A stretch of 12,264 bases of DNA from Bacillota bacterium (GCA_003343805.1 QAKM01000087.1:1-12264); one strand, 5' to 3'. Shown: positions 1 to 7,680, counted from the first letter of the stretch. The notes: a model not told the origin generated them from the sequence alone. A program made the numbers and translations.

Positions 1-3000
1 TATGTGGTCACGGAATTGGAGTGTCCGGGCTATGTGGTGGACGACGCCCAGCGTATCATCCACCTGGACGGCGGCGAGCAGGCCCAGTTCGTATTTACCA
101 ACAGCAAACTGCCATCTCTTTATTTATATAAGGAGAGCGCGGATGGCACGCCCCTGGGCGGCGTCACCTACCGTCTGGCAAAAATTGAGGACGGCTCCCG
201 GTATCTGGATCGCACCACTTCCAGCACAGGAGAGATCGTTTGGGAGGGCCTCGACCCCGGTGTGTATTCCTTACAGGAGCAGTCCACCGTGTCGAACCAC
301 CTGCTGGACACGACGGAGTACCATGTGGAGCTGTTCGCGGGCCGGGACAGCACCATCTGCCTGCAAAACGACAAGCGGCCCAACCTCACCATCTACAAGT
401 ATGACGCGGACGACCACTCCATCCCCGTCCCCAACACCACCTTTTTGGTGGAGGCGGCGGACGGCCACAGCGTGGCGGAAGTGACCACCGGGCCGGACGG
501 CTCCGCCACCGTGCCCAACCTCTGGCCGGGGGTGTTCAAGATTTCCGAAACATCCGTGGGCAGCTCCGAGTACCTGATGGACGCCCCGGATCAGTATGTG
601 ACCCTGTACCCCAACCGGGACCGGGAGGCATACTTCTACGACCACAAAGCCCCTGTTATCGAGATCATCAAGGAAAATTCCATCACCCATGACCGGCTCG
701 CCAATGTGCGCTTCCAGGTCTGGTACGCCAGCAACGACACGGAGACGGGCGAATACAACGACTTGGGCATCTTCACAACGGACGAAAACGGCCGCATTGA
801 GCTGACCGGCCCGGCCAACGGCCTGCGGGACGGCTGGTTCCGGGTCAAGGAGCTGGCCCCGCCCACAGGCTTTTCCATCAAGGACAGCGACACCCAGGAG
901 GCTTTCATACAGGCGGGCAAGGGCCATACATTTTTGTTTGAGAACACGCCCCTGTCGGCCATCTGCGTGTGGAAATATGATTCCAAGACTGGGGCCGCTT
1001 TATCGGACTGCTGGTTCCAAATCCGCTATTTAAGCGGCAATACCAGCGGCTCCGGCGGCACCGTCATCGGCACCTACCGTACTTCGTCCAACGGCTCCTT
1101 TACCGTCACGAATTGCGAGGCGGGCACTTATATCATTGAGGAGCTGTCCAGCGATGGCTCCCATGTGATCGACACTCCGCCTCAGACGGTGTATCTCTCC
1201 GGCCAGGAGCAGGAGGTGATACAAGTCCACTTCGGCAACAGTCCCAAGGGCGCGGTTTTGGTCAAGAAGGTGTCGGCCAGCGACAATACGCCTTTGAGCG
1301 ATGTTGAATTTTTCGTGACCACAGCGGACGGGGCCGTGGTGGGCGACGCCAACGGCAAATTCGTGACGGACAGCGCCGGGAGCTTCCTGGTGGAGAATGT
1401 CGATCCCGGCACCACGCTGGTCATCAAGGAGACCAGGGCGAAATTCGGCTACCTGCTGGATGATGCGCCCCAGACCGTCCAGGTCAAGGCGGGCCAGACC
1501 GTCACGGTGGAGTTCCGCAACCAGCCCCTGGGCAATCTCGTTATTGAAAAATGGGGGCGGACCGGCACAACGACGGTTCCCCTGGAGGGCGTGAAGTTTG
1601 AGGTCAAGTACGCCAACGGCCAGTATGTGGACGCCGGCGGCGGCACCCTGTCCTCCAACGGCATTTATTACACCAATGCCAGCGGGCAGATCATCCTCTC
1701 CGGCATCACAGGCACGGTGGTGGCAACGGAGTTGGAGAGCGTGGAAGGCTATGCCATCGACCCGGACAGCCAGAGCCAGACTGTCACTATCAACCCCAAC
1801 GATACCCAGACGCTCCGTTTTTACAACAACGCCGTGGGCGGCGTGGAGATCATCAAGGTCTCCGAGGCGGACAAGACCGAGCGGCTTTCCGGCGTTACCT
1901 TTGAGATACGACGGGTGTCGGATGACGCCCTGGTGGACACCGTGACCACGGGCAAGACCGGCAGCGTCTATGTGACACTGGAGGATGGCAGCTTTTACGC
2001 CGTGGAGACGGAAAGCGCCGAGGGCTTCAAGCTGGACAGCACACCCCATTATTTTACGGTCAAAGACGGGAAATGCCCGCCGCTGACCGTGACCAACGCG
2101 CCCATTTCCGGCATTTTGATCCACAAGATTTCCTCTGTTGACGGCAAGGGCATTTCCGGGGTTTCCTTCCTGCTCTATGACAGCACCAACACCCCCATCG
2201 GCCAGTACACCTCGGATGATCGGGGGTATGTCTACATTGATGGCCTGGAGAGTGGCCGCTACTATTTGCGTGAACTCGAAAATGAGGGCTACATCCTGGA
2301 CACGCAGAAAAAAACCGTCTATGTGAAGGCCGGGGAGACCACCGAGATCACCTGGAAGAACACGCCGATTACGGCACAAATCCAAATTGTGAAGAAGTCC
2401 GCGGACTACAACCCCACCACGGGCCTGCCTGCGGGCACGCTGCTGGAGGGGGCCGTGTTTGAAATTTATGATAAGGCCGGGAATGTGGTGGACACCATCC
2501 GCTCAGACAGCCGGGGGCTGGCCGTATCCAAGCCCCTGCCACTCTCCCGTTATACCATCCGGGAGGTCAAGGCCCCGGAGCATTACGGCGTAAATGAGAC
2601 GGAGTTGACCGCCTACCTGGAGCATGAGGGCCAGATCGTGCGGTTTGAAGTGACCAACAAGAGCCTGGCCACCGGCGTGTCCATCACCAAGACCGGCCCC
2701 AAGGAGATCGTGGCGGGCCAGCCTGTGCGCTATGTGTTCTCCGGGATCGCCAATACCTCCAATGTGCGCCTGGACAGCTTCTATTTCCGGGACACCCTGC
2801 CCGCCCAGGTGCGGTTGGAAACGGTGGTGACGGGCACCTGGAATTTCCCCGGCGTGTATAAAATCGTCTACAAGGTCAACGGCACAGGGGACTACCGCAC
2901 TTTGGTGGATAACCTCTCCACCAGTCAAAACTACACCCTGGCCGCCAGCTCTACCGCCCTGGGCCTTGCGTCCAATGAGCGCGTCACAGAAGTGATGTTT

Positions 3001-3207
3001 GTGTTCGGGCAGGCCCCCGCAGGCTTTGCCCAGGTGGAGACGCCGGCCCTCTACTGTAAGGCGCTCAGCGGCCTTACGGCAGGCTCCAGCTTTGTCAACG
3101 TGGCCGACGTGGGCGGCGTATATAATGAAACCTGGGTGCAGGCCGTGAGCCGGTGGGTAACAACGGTTTACGGCAAGCCCACGCCCTTGCCCCGCACCGG
3201 CTATTAA
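1..3207 (+). CDS. Multi-domain CnaB/SpaA-type surface adhesin (5' end outside window)
   Basis: The frame is open from base 1 to TAA at 3205-3207 (1068 residues, first residue Tyr), so the true start and any signal peptide lie upstream. After the tail of one module (residues 1-38) come nine complete CnaB/prealbumin-like modules, at about residues 39-127, 128-218, 219-319, 320-417, 418-511, 512-613, 614-703, 704-791 and 792-890. Most show a first-strand Lys (LYK, VKK, IEK, IIK), a central Glu (KEL, EEL, KET, REL, REV) and a closing Asn (FEN, FRN, VTN, WKN), the usual triad for intramolecular isopeptide bonds. Residues 891 to about 1050 resemble a DUF11-type extracellular domain. The protein ends in LPRTGY (1063-1068) with no hydrophobic or basic tail. 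Family knowledge suggests a secreted or wall-associated stalk-like adhesin. A role in mating contact is inferred from its place ahead of the transfer genes. The ligand is unknown. Confidence 0.9.
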   Translation, partial: YVVTELECPGYVVDDAQRIIHLDGGEQAQFVFTNSKLPSLYLYKESADGTPLGGVTYRLAKIEDGSRYLDRTTSSTGEIVWEGLDPGVYSLQEQSTVSNHLLDTTEYHVELFAGRDSTICLQNDKRPNLTIYKYDADDHSIPVPNTTFLVEAADGHSVAEVTTGPDGSATVPNLWPGVFKISETSVGSSEYLMDAPDQYVTLYPNRDREAYFYDHKAPVIEIIKENSITHDRLANVRFQVWYASNDTETGEYNDLGIFTTDENGRIELTGPANGLRDGWFRVKELAPPTGFSIKDSDTQEAFIQAGKGHTFLFENTPLSAICVWKYDSKTGAALSDCWFQIRYLSGNTSGSGGTVIGTYRTSSNGSFTVTNCEAGTYIIEELSSDGSHVIDTPPQTVYLSGQEQEVIQVHFGNSPKGAVLVKKVSASDNTPLSDVEFFVTTADGAVVGDANGKFVTDSAGSFLVENVDPGTTLVIKETRAKFGYLLDDAPQTVQVKAGQTVTVEFRNQPLGNLVIEKWGRTGTTTVPLEGVKFEVKYANGQYVDAGGGTLSSNGIYYTNASGQIILSGITGTVVATELESVEGYAIDPDSQSQTVTINPNDTQTLRFYNNAVGGVEIIKVSEADKTERLSGVTFEIRRVSDDALVDTVTTGKTGSVYVTLEDGSFYAVETESAEGFKLDSTPHYFTVKDGKCPPLTVTNAPISGILIHKISSVDGKGISGVSFLLYDSTNTPIGQYTSDDRGYVYIDGLESGRYYLRELENEGYILDTQKKTVYVKAGETTEITWKNTPITAQIQIVKKSADYNPTTGLPAGTLLEGAVFEIYDKAGNVVDTIRSDSRGLAVSKPLPLSRYTIREVKAPEHYGVNETELTAYLEHEGQIVRFEVTNKSLATGVSITKTGPKEIVAGQPVRYVFSGIANTSNVRLDSFYFRDTLPAQVRLETVVTGTWNFPGVYKIVYKVNGTGDYRTLVDNLSTSQNYTLAASSTALGLASNERVTEVMFVFGQAPAGFAQVETPALYCKALSGLTAGSSFVNVADVGGVYNETWVQAVSRWVTTVYGKPTPLPRTGY

Positions 3208-3221
3208 GGCCAGGGGAGCCT

Positions 3222-3258
3222 TGTCGAAACGCGTCCATTTTTGAGACGCGTTTCGACA
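3222..3258 (+). repeat. Inverted repeat R1 (perfect 14-bp stem, 9-nt loop)
   Basis: Left arm TGTCGAAACGCGTC (3222-3235) and right arm GACGCGTTTCGACA (3245-3258) are exact reverse complements around the loop CATTTTTGA. It fills much of the 81-bp gap between the adhesin stop and the pentapeptide gene. No T-tract follows on either strand, so it is not an ordinary intrinsic terminator. It matches the reverse complement of R4 at 35 of 37 positions. Confidence 0.93.
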
Positions 3259-3275
3259 TCTTCATCTATCACTGT

Positions 3276-3282
3276 AAGGAGG
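3276..3282 (+). promoter_or_regulatory. Shine-Dalgarno of the pentapeptide gene
   Basis: AAGGAGG lies 6 nt before ATG 3289. It fixes the start there, rather than at the in-frame TTG at 3241, which falls inside the loop of inverted repeat R1. Confidence 0.85.
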
Positions 3283-3288
3283 ATTTTA

Positions 3289-4203
3289 ATGATTACCTTC
3301 AAACCAGTCCGGGGCGGCAGCAAGATTTGCCAAAGTATTGCCGATCTTTTGGAGCAGTCAAACCCCGTTCGCTACAATGGCGCCAACCGGACGGAAACGA
3401 TCAGGGCGTGCAACGACATCCTGCAAGGCCGCTCCGATCTGTCTCTGGATATGCTTTGTGACCTGCTGGATCGGGTTTGTGCCCCTGCTCATGCCTACCA
3501 GGTAAGGGAAATCAAGCAGGAGATCGAGGATTTTTTTACCCAAAAGGCTTTGCGCTCACGGAGCTATACCAAAATTGGGGTACAGAAATATACCATTCAG
3601 CTGTGGGATTTGGACATCCAGCACTCAATGAAGATCGTTGACCAGGAAATCTTCGATGACGCTGTGCAGCACGGCTTTCCCCCGGACTTTTTCAAATACG
3701 CCTCTTTTGACAATGTGATGATTTACTGTATGCCGGACGGCGCGGACTGCTCGTTCTCCAGGTTCACGTCCTGCTGTTTTTCCGTCTGCGGCGTCCGGGG
3801 CGCGGTTTTTGACCACACGAATTTTGACAACACGGATTTTCATTCCGCCCTGCTCCAAGATGTCAATTTTACCGGGGCCAATATCGCCCATTCTCATTTC
3901 CGGGACTGTGACCTGCTCGGCGTATCTTTCCGGGAGGCCAGGATGAAATCCTGCTGGATGCTGGACTGTTCCATGGATCATATAGACTTCCAGGGCGCAA
4001 CGCTGGACGGTACTACCTTCGGGCGGATCAAGGCCCAGTACGTTTCCAACCTGCACAGCGCGGTCATTACCCAGGGAGGCGCGACGGAGTATGAGGTGCA
4101 ATCTCTGCGTGAGTCCATATTCGAGGAACTGTGCGTGCCTGTGCCGCCGGAGAAAAAGCAGTCCCGGCAGAAAAAGCCCCGCAGGGGCGGGCCGGTGAGG
4201 TAA
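3289..4203 (+). CDS. Pentapeptide-repeat protein within the conjugation cluster
   Basis: 304 residues, from ATG 3289 (strong Shine-Dalgarno) to TAA at 4201-4203. Residues 1 to about 85 are predicted to be mostly helical (for example SIADLLEQ and LDMLCDLLDRV) and match nothing I recognise. A middle segment to about residue 150 precedes a stretch at about 153-247 with the A(D/N)LXX-like five-residue period, for instance FDHTNFDNTDFHSAL, VNFTGANI and IDFQGATLDGTTF. Such stretches fold as a right-handed beta-helix. The tail is Lys/Arg-rich (KKQSRQKKPRRGG), compatible with nucleic-acid or membrane contact. It is cysteine-rich, so probably cytoplasmic. Only 5 nt separate it from the coupling-protein gene, suggesting co-transcription. 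Some pentapeptide proteins mimic DNA and inhibit gyrase (Qnr, MfpA), but nothing here proves that, and the function is unassigned. Confidence 0.88.
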   Translation: MITFKPVRGGSKICQSIADLLEQSNPVRYNGANRTETIRACNDILQGRSDLSLDMLCDLLDRVCAPAHAYQVREIKQEIEDFFTQKALRSRSYTKIGVQKYTIQLWDLDIQHSMKIVDQEIFDDAVQHGFPPDFFKYASFDNVMIYCMPDGADCSFSRFTSCCFSVCGVRGAVFDHTNFDNTDFHSALLQDVNFTGANIAHSHFRDCDLLGVSFREARMKSCWMLDCSMDHIDFQGATLDGTTFGRIKAQYVSNLHSAVITQGGATEYEVQSLRESIFEELCVPVPPEKKQSRQKKPRRGGPVR

Positions 4204-4208
4204 TTGCT

Positions 4209-5972
4209 ATGCGCCGGCAAACCAACAGCGGCATCCTGCCCTGGGTGCTGCTGACCATCCCCGTCCTCTGGCTGGCCGCGCTGCTGGCCTCCGGCTACGA
4301 GGACGGCATGACCGTTTTTGACCTCATGGGCCGCTTCAACGAACTGTTGGAGCAGCCCCTTGCCATCCGCTGGACGCCTTACACCGTGAATTTCCTGCTG
4401 GCGGGGCTTGCCGTCTACGGCTTTGCCGCCGCCCTCTACCTCTCTGCTAAGGAGAACCGGCGGCCTGGGGAGGAACACGGCTCCGCCAAGTGGGGGAATG
4501 TCCGCCAGCTCAACGCCAAGTACCGGGACAAAGATCCGCTGAAAAACACCCTCTTGACCCAAAATCTCCGCATGGGCTTCAACAGCAAACGGCACCGCCG
4601 CAACCTGCTGCAAATTGTCATTGGAGGCTCCGGTGCGGGCAAGACACGCTTCTTTTGCAAGCCCAATCTCATGCAGGCAAATTGCAGTTTTCTGGTGACT
4701 GATCCAAAGGGCGAAATGCTCCGGGCCGTGGCCCCGCTGCTCATTCGGGAGGGCTATACCATCAAGGTTTTTGACCTGATCGACCCCAGCCATTCGGACA
4801 GCTTCAACCCGTTTCCCTACATCAAGGACGATAAGGACGCCATGAAGCTGGTGAACAATTTGATTAAAAACACCACGCCAAAAAACGCGTCCAACAATGA
4901 TCCGTTCTGGGAGAAATCCGAGATTGCCCTGGACACCGCCCTCATTCTCTATCTGCTTCACGAAGCGCCGCCGGAGGAACAGAACTTTGAGATGGTCATG
5001 TATATGATTGAGAACGGCGGAGCCAAGGAGGAAGATGACGATTATCAATCCCCGCTGGATTTGCTGTTTGAGGCGCTGGAGGAGGAAGAGCCGAATCATA
5101 TCGCAGTTCGGGAGTATAAAATTTTCAAGCAGGCCGCGGGCAAGACTGCCCGCTCCATTTTGGTGAGCGCTGCCGTCCGCCTGTCCGCCTTTATTCTCCC
5201 CCAGATCGTGGGCATTACCAGCCGGGACGATATGGAACTGGGCCTGATGGGAGACCGCAAGCAGGCCGTGTTTGCCATCATCCCAGACAATGACGGCACA
5301 TTCAATTACCTGGTGGGGATGCTCTACACCTGCGCCTTTCAAGCCCTCTACTACCAGGCCGACAAGGTACACCAGGGGGCGCTGCCCATCCCGGTACGAC
5401 TGATGATGGATGAATTTTGCAACGTGTCCCTGCCGGATGACTTCGGCAAGCTCCAGGCCACCATGCGCTCCCGGAATATCTGCTCCACCATTGTTCTGCA
5501 AAACATATCGGCCCTCAAAGCGTTGTTCAAAGACGAATGGGAGGGTTTGATGGGAAACGCCGACTCACTGGTGTATTTGGGCGGAAATGAGCAAAGCACG
5601 CACAAATACATTTCCGAAATGTTAGGCAAGGAGACCATTGATACGAGGAATCAGAGCATTTCCAAGGGAACCCACGGCTCCAGCTCCGTCAGCCACCAGC
5701 AGACAGGCCGGGAGCTGATGACCCCGGACGAGGTGCGGGCTATGGATAACGACTACGCCATCGTTTTCATCCGCGGTGAGCGCCCCATCATGGATCGCAA
5801 GTATGACATTCTAAAGCACCCCAACTTGAAATTTACCGAGGACGGCGGGGCCGCCCCCTATATCCACCATCCCGGCCTCTCCTATGTGCAGGAGGATATG
5901 ACGCTGCCCTTTGAGAGCCTGGACACCATTGAAATCATTGACGAGGAGGAACTGAACCGTGAAAAAAACTGA
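4209..5972 (+). CDS. virD4: VirD4/TraG-type type IV coupling protein (CD1115-like)
   Basis: 587 residues from ATG 4209, preceded by GAGG at 4197-4200. The protein begins with two membrane helices (about residues 9-27 and 58-80), as is usual for coupling proteins. Walker A is GGSGAGKT at residues 139-146 (Lys145). Walker B is RLMMDEF with Asp401-Glu402. The later stretches TIVLQNISALKALF and NADSLVYLGG are typical of the TraG/VirD4 ATPase core. In conjugation this hexameric inner-membrane ATPase binds the relaxase-DNA complex and hands it to the secretion channel. Length and order fit the CD1115-like coupling proteins of Tn1549/CTn4-type elements. The stop lies inside the next gene (14-nt overlap with the Maff2-type gene), indicating translational coupling. 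An earlier in-frame start at 4131 would overlap the pentapeptide gene by 73 nt and is less likely. Confidence 0.95.
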   Translation: MRRQTNSGILPWVLLTIPVLWLAALLASGYEDGMTVFDLMGRFNELLEQPLAIRWTPYTVNFLLAGLAVYGFAAALYLSAKENRRPGEEHGSAKWGNVRQLNAKYRDKDPLKNTLLTQNLRMGFNSKRHRRNLLQIVIGGSGAGKTRFFCKPNLMQANCSFLVTDPKGEMLRAVAPLLIREGYTIKVFDLIDPSHSDSFNPFPYIKDDKDAMKLVNNLIKNTTPKNASNNDPFWEKSEIALDTALILYLLHEAPPEEQNFEMVMYMIENGGAKEEDDDYQSPLDLLFEALEEEEPNHIAVREYKIFKQAAGKTARSILVSAAVRLSAFILPQIVGITSRDDMELGLMGDRKQAVFAIIPDNDGTFNYLVGMLYTCAFQALYYQADKVHQGALPIPVRLMMDEFCNVSLPDDFGKLQATMRSRNICSTIVLQNISALKALFKDEWEGLMGNADSLVYLGGNEQSTHKYISEMLGKETIDTRNQSISKGTHGSSSVSHQQTGRELMTPDEVRAMDNDYAIVFIRGERPIMDRKYDILKHPNLKFTEDGGAAPYIHHPGLSYVQEDMTLPFESLDTIEIIDEEELNREKN

Positions 5973-6291
5973 CAACTCCATTACTGCCCGGCAGCGCCGG
6001 GCCAAGCGCCGCTACTTCTCCGCTGTTCTGGCCCTGGCCCTCTGCGCGGCCATGACCTGCCCGGCCCTGGCTGCGGATGACCCGCTGACTATTGTAAACA
6101 ACATGAGTGATTTTATCTTCTCCATCATCAAGGCGCTGGGTGTGATCGTCCTGGGCTGGGGCATTGTGCAGGTGGGTATGTCTATCCAGTCCCACGACGC
6201 CAGCCAGCGCACCCAGGGCTTCCTGTGTCTGTTCGGCGGCTTGATGATAGCTTTTGCGAAGGAGATTTTGACCGCTATCGGCGCGGTGTGA
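5959..6291 (+). CDS. Maff2-family small membrane protein (pilin/VirB2-like position)
   Basis: 110 residues from GTG 5959, with AGGAGG at 5944-5949 inside the end of the coupling-protein gene and a 9-nt spacer. The N-terminus is basic (RQRRAKRR), followed by a hydrophobic stretch and ALA-A near residue 39, resembling a signal peptide with a possible cleavage site. The mature part begins DDPLTIVNNMSDFIF and holds two membrane helices split by a short loop (SIQSHDASQRTQG), ending AFAKEILTAIGAV. This is the layout of Maff2-family proteins, found next to VirD4 in Clostridia conjugative elements. Size, signal and two helices recall VirB2/TrbC pilins. A role as channel or pilus subunit is inferred from position, not shown. 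Confidence 0.88.
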   Translation: MKKTDNSITARQRRAKRRYFSAVLALALCAAMTCPALAADDPLTIVNNMSDFIFSIIKALGVIVLGWGIVQVGMSIQSHDASQRTQGFLCLFGGLMIAFAKEILTAIGAV

Positions 6292-6302
6292 GTTGACACA
6301 GA

Positions 6303-6326
6303 GGGGCGGGCTTTTGTCCCCGCCCC
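6303..6326 (+). repeat. GC-rich stem-loop after the Maff2-type gene
   Basis: GGGGCGGG (6303-6310) pairs exactly with CCCGCCCC (6319-6326) around an 8-nt loop, 11 nt after the stop codon. No T-tract follows (ACACACTTTGACT), so it is not a classical terminator. It could stabilise the upstream mRNA 3' end or attenuate readthrough, lowering channel expression relative to the abundant small subunit. That role is inferred. Confidence 0.7.
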
Positions 6327-6404
6327 ACACACTTTGACTGGGCGCCGGTGATAAATTATGGGAAAATGGGTCATTTCTGCAACCAGCCGTCCCGGTAACG
6401 GCAT

Positions 6405-6439
6405 TTGTCGAAAATTGCGTCCACATTTGAGACGCGTTA
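6405..6439 (+). repeat. Inverted repeat R2 (degenerate copy)
   Basis: It starts TTGTCGAAAATTGCGTC and ends GAGACGCGTTA, with loop CACATTTGA. Only GCGTC/GACGC (6417-6421 and 6431-6435) pair fully, because two bases of the left arm differ from the consensus. It matches R3 at 32 of 35 positions. The right arm leads directly into the Shine-Dalgarno of the VirB6/TrbL-like gene. Confidence 0.85.
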
Positions 6440-6440
6440 T

Positions 6441-6445
6441 GGAGG
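6441..6445 (+). promoter_or_regulatory. Shine-Dalgarno supporting the TTG start of the VirB6/TrbL-like gene
   Basis: GGAGG sits 9 nt before TTG 6455. No in-frame ATG or GTG is better placed, so this site decides the unusual TTG start. It lies 1 nt beyond inverted repeat R2. Confidence 0.8.
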
Positions 6446-6454
6446 TGAGTATTT

Positions 6455-7293
6455 TTGAGCGACAACTGGATCGTGGGGAACCTGCAATCGGCCTTCAACA
6501 CCTGGAATGGGAAGCTGGCCGAGATATGGTCTCTCATTACCACCACGCCGCAGTCCTTCCGGGGCGGAGCCGTCTGGTCCGCCATCGCGGGCATCAATGA
6601 CGCGCTGAAGGCGGCGGGCTACGGTCTGCTGGTGTTGTTTTTTGCCATGAGCATTTTTCAATCCGCTGTCAGCTTCCGGGACTTCCAGCGCCCGGAATTT
6701 GTTTTACGGCATTTTATCCGCTTTCTGCTGGCAAAGGTGGCCGTTGGCTCCGCTATGGAGATTATGATGGGTATCTTCTCCATCTGTGGGGGCATTGTGG
6801 GGACTGTGATGAGCGGCGTCGGCGGTATGGCCTCCGCCAGCGTCACCGTCCCCCAGGAGATCGTGGATGCCATCGAGGGCGTGGGCTTTCTGCAAAGCAT
6901 CCCCCTATGGCTTGTCTCTGTGCTGGGGAGCCTGTTCATCACCGTCATGTCCTTTATTCTGATCCTGACGGTCTATGGCCGCTTTTTCAGGCTCTATTTC
7001 TACACCGCCCTGGCCCCGCTGCCCCTGGCCTCATTCGCCGGAGAGGGCACCAGCTTTGCCGGAAAAGCCTTTCTCAAAAGCTATATCGGCGTGTGCATGG
7101 AGGGGGCGGTCATTGTCCTGGCCTGTCTGATCTTCTCCGCCTTTATGTCCGGCACCGCCCCGGTGGTGGACACATCCCTGTCCGCCGTCACCATGAGCTG
7201 GCAGTACATTGGGAAACGATCTTCAATATGCTTGTGCTGGTGGGGCTGGTCAAGGGCGCCGAGCGCATTGTCCGGGAGATGTTCGGGCTATAA
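6455..7293 (+). CDS. VirB6/TrbL-like polytopic channel protein (CD1112-like), frameshifted near the C-terminus
   Basis: It starts at TTG 6455 (MSDNWIVGNLQ). Several membrane helices follow, for example about residues 50-70, 85-120, 150-178 and 210-228, with TVYGRFFRLYFYTALAPLPL typical of VirB6/TrbL-like proteins of Clostridia conjugative elements. Such proteins form the inner-membrane part of the secretion channel. The frame goes wrong at 7211-7216 (ATTGGGAAACG). Upstream, frame 2 encodes the conserved body. Downstream, the family-like ending ETIFNMLVLVGLVKGAERI is in frame 1, stopping at TAA 7291-7293. Adding one G to the GGG run would give a normal protein of 279 residues. As written, frame 2 runs to 7471 with an unrelated Cys/Trp/Arg/Pro-rich tail of about 86 residues, crossing the palindrome and part of the opposite-strand gene. 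Either the gene is damaged in its last helix or the sequence has an indel error. Confidence 0.87.
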
Positions 7294-7302
7294 GCAAAAA
7301 AG

Positions 7303-7328
7303 GGACGGCGGGCCATGGCCCGCCGTCC
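7303..7328 (-). terminator. Palindromic intrinsic terminator of the minus-strand gene
   Basis: A perfect 26-bp palindrome (each half 13 bp, centre 7315/7316, arm beginning GGACGGCGGGCC) lies 2 bp beyond the minus-strand stop codon. Read on the minus strand it is followed by CCTTTTTTGC, a T-run at 7301-7296. That is the form of a strong rho-independent terminator for the minus gene. On the plus strand the A-run precedes the stem and no T-run follows, so it would act weakly, if at all, on the VirB6/TrbL transcript. Confidence 0.85.
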
Positions 7329-7330
7329 GC

Positions 7331-7672
7331 TCAGTCCCGGTAGGTCATCACCGGGACGCCGTTCTGCATTTTTATTCCGTCAATGGTGCGGCCCTCCGCA
7401 CGGGCGCGGATGATCTCGTCCCGCACCTGACGCTCCAGCCGCCTGCTTTCCAGCCAGGGGCCAAGCCATGAGAACACCATGAGCAGGGCCAGCGCCGCCA
7501 GCACTCCGCAGAAGATCAGCGGGTGGGCGGCAGACCAGCTCGGGTACAGCCCCTTGCCCAGCCCCAGCCAGACCAGCAGCGGCAGGATACGGAGCTTGAC
7601 CAGCAGCTTGAACGCCAGACCCAAAACAGCCAGGCCAAGGACAAAAGCACCAATTTGAAGCAGTATTGTCAT
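7331..7672 (-). CDS. Small two-helix membrane protein of unknown function, opposite to the transfer operon
   Basis: 113 residues on the minus strand, from ATG at 7672-7670 to TGA at 7333-7331. A GGGAGG site 8 nt upstream, a near-consensus promoter and an intrinsic terminator mark it as a real gene, although the regions on both sides are read on the plus strand. There are two hydrophobic segments (about residues 3-25 and 52-71), with a Lys/Arg/Leu-rich linker and a charged C-terminal helix (ESRRLERQVRDEIIRARAEG) ending MQNGVPVMTYRD. I recognise no family. Its separate transcription suggests constitutive expression, unlike regulated transfer genes. Roles such as entry exclusion or protection of the cell during channel assembly are possible but only guesses. 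Confidence 0.8.
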   Translation of the reverse strand: MTILLQIGAFVLGLAVLGLAFKLLVKLRILPLLVWLGLGKGLYPSWSAAHPLIFCGVLAALALLMVFSWLGPWLESRRLERQVRDEIIRARAEGRTIDGIKMQNGVPVMTYRD

Positions 7673-7680
7673 GTTGAAAA

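Noticed and set aside
1030..2385. Long open frame on the minus strand (451 codons) opposite the adhesin
   Set aside because: It is the shadow of GC-rich plus-strand codons. The plus frame encodes clear CnaB modules, and the minus translation is His/Gly/Ala/Val-rich without recognisable domains.
3222..3258. The inverted repeats as intrinsic terminators
   Set aside because: None of the four copies is followed by a T-run on either strand, and two run straight into a Shine-Dalgarno sequence.
4881..4893. AAAAACGCGTCCA inside the VirD4 gene as a fifth repeat
   Set aside because: Only one arm is present, no matching second arm follows, and the bases encode part of the ATPase. It is probably chance.
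3978..5501. Long open frame on the minus strand (507 codons) opposite the VirD4 gene
   Set aside because: The plus strand carries Walker A and B of a coupling protein over the same bases. The minus frame has no good ribosome site or family match.
6293..6298. TTGACA after the Maff2-type stop as a promoter -35 box
   Set aside because: No acceptable -10 box lies 16-18 nt downstream, where the sequence is the GC-rich stem.
7211..7217. GGGAAAC as a programmed -1 ribosomal frameshift site
   Set aside because: The zero frame reads GGG AAA C, not G GGA AAC, so tandem slippage would mispair. A lost base or sequence error is simpler.
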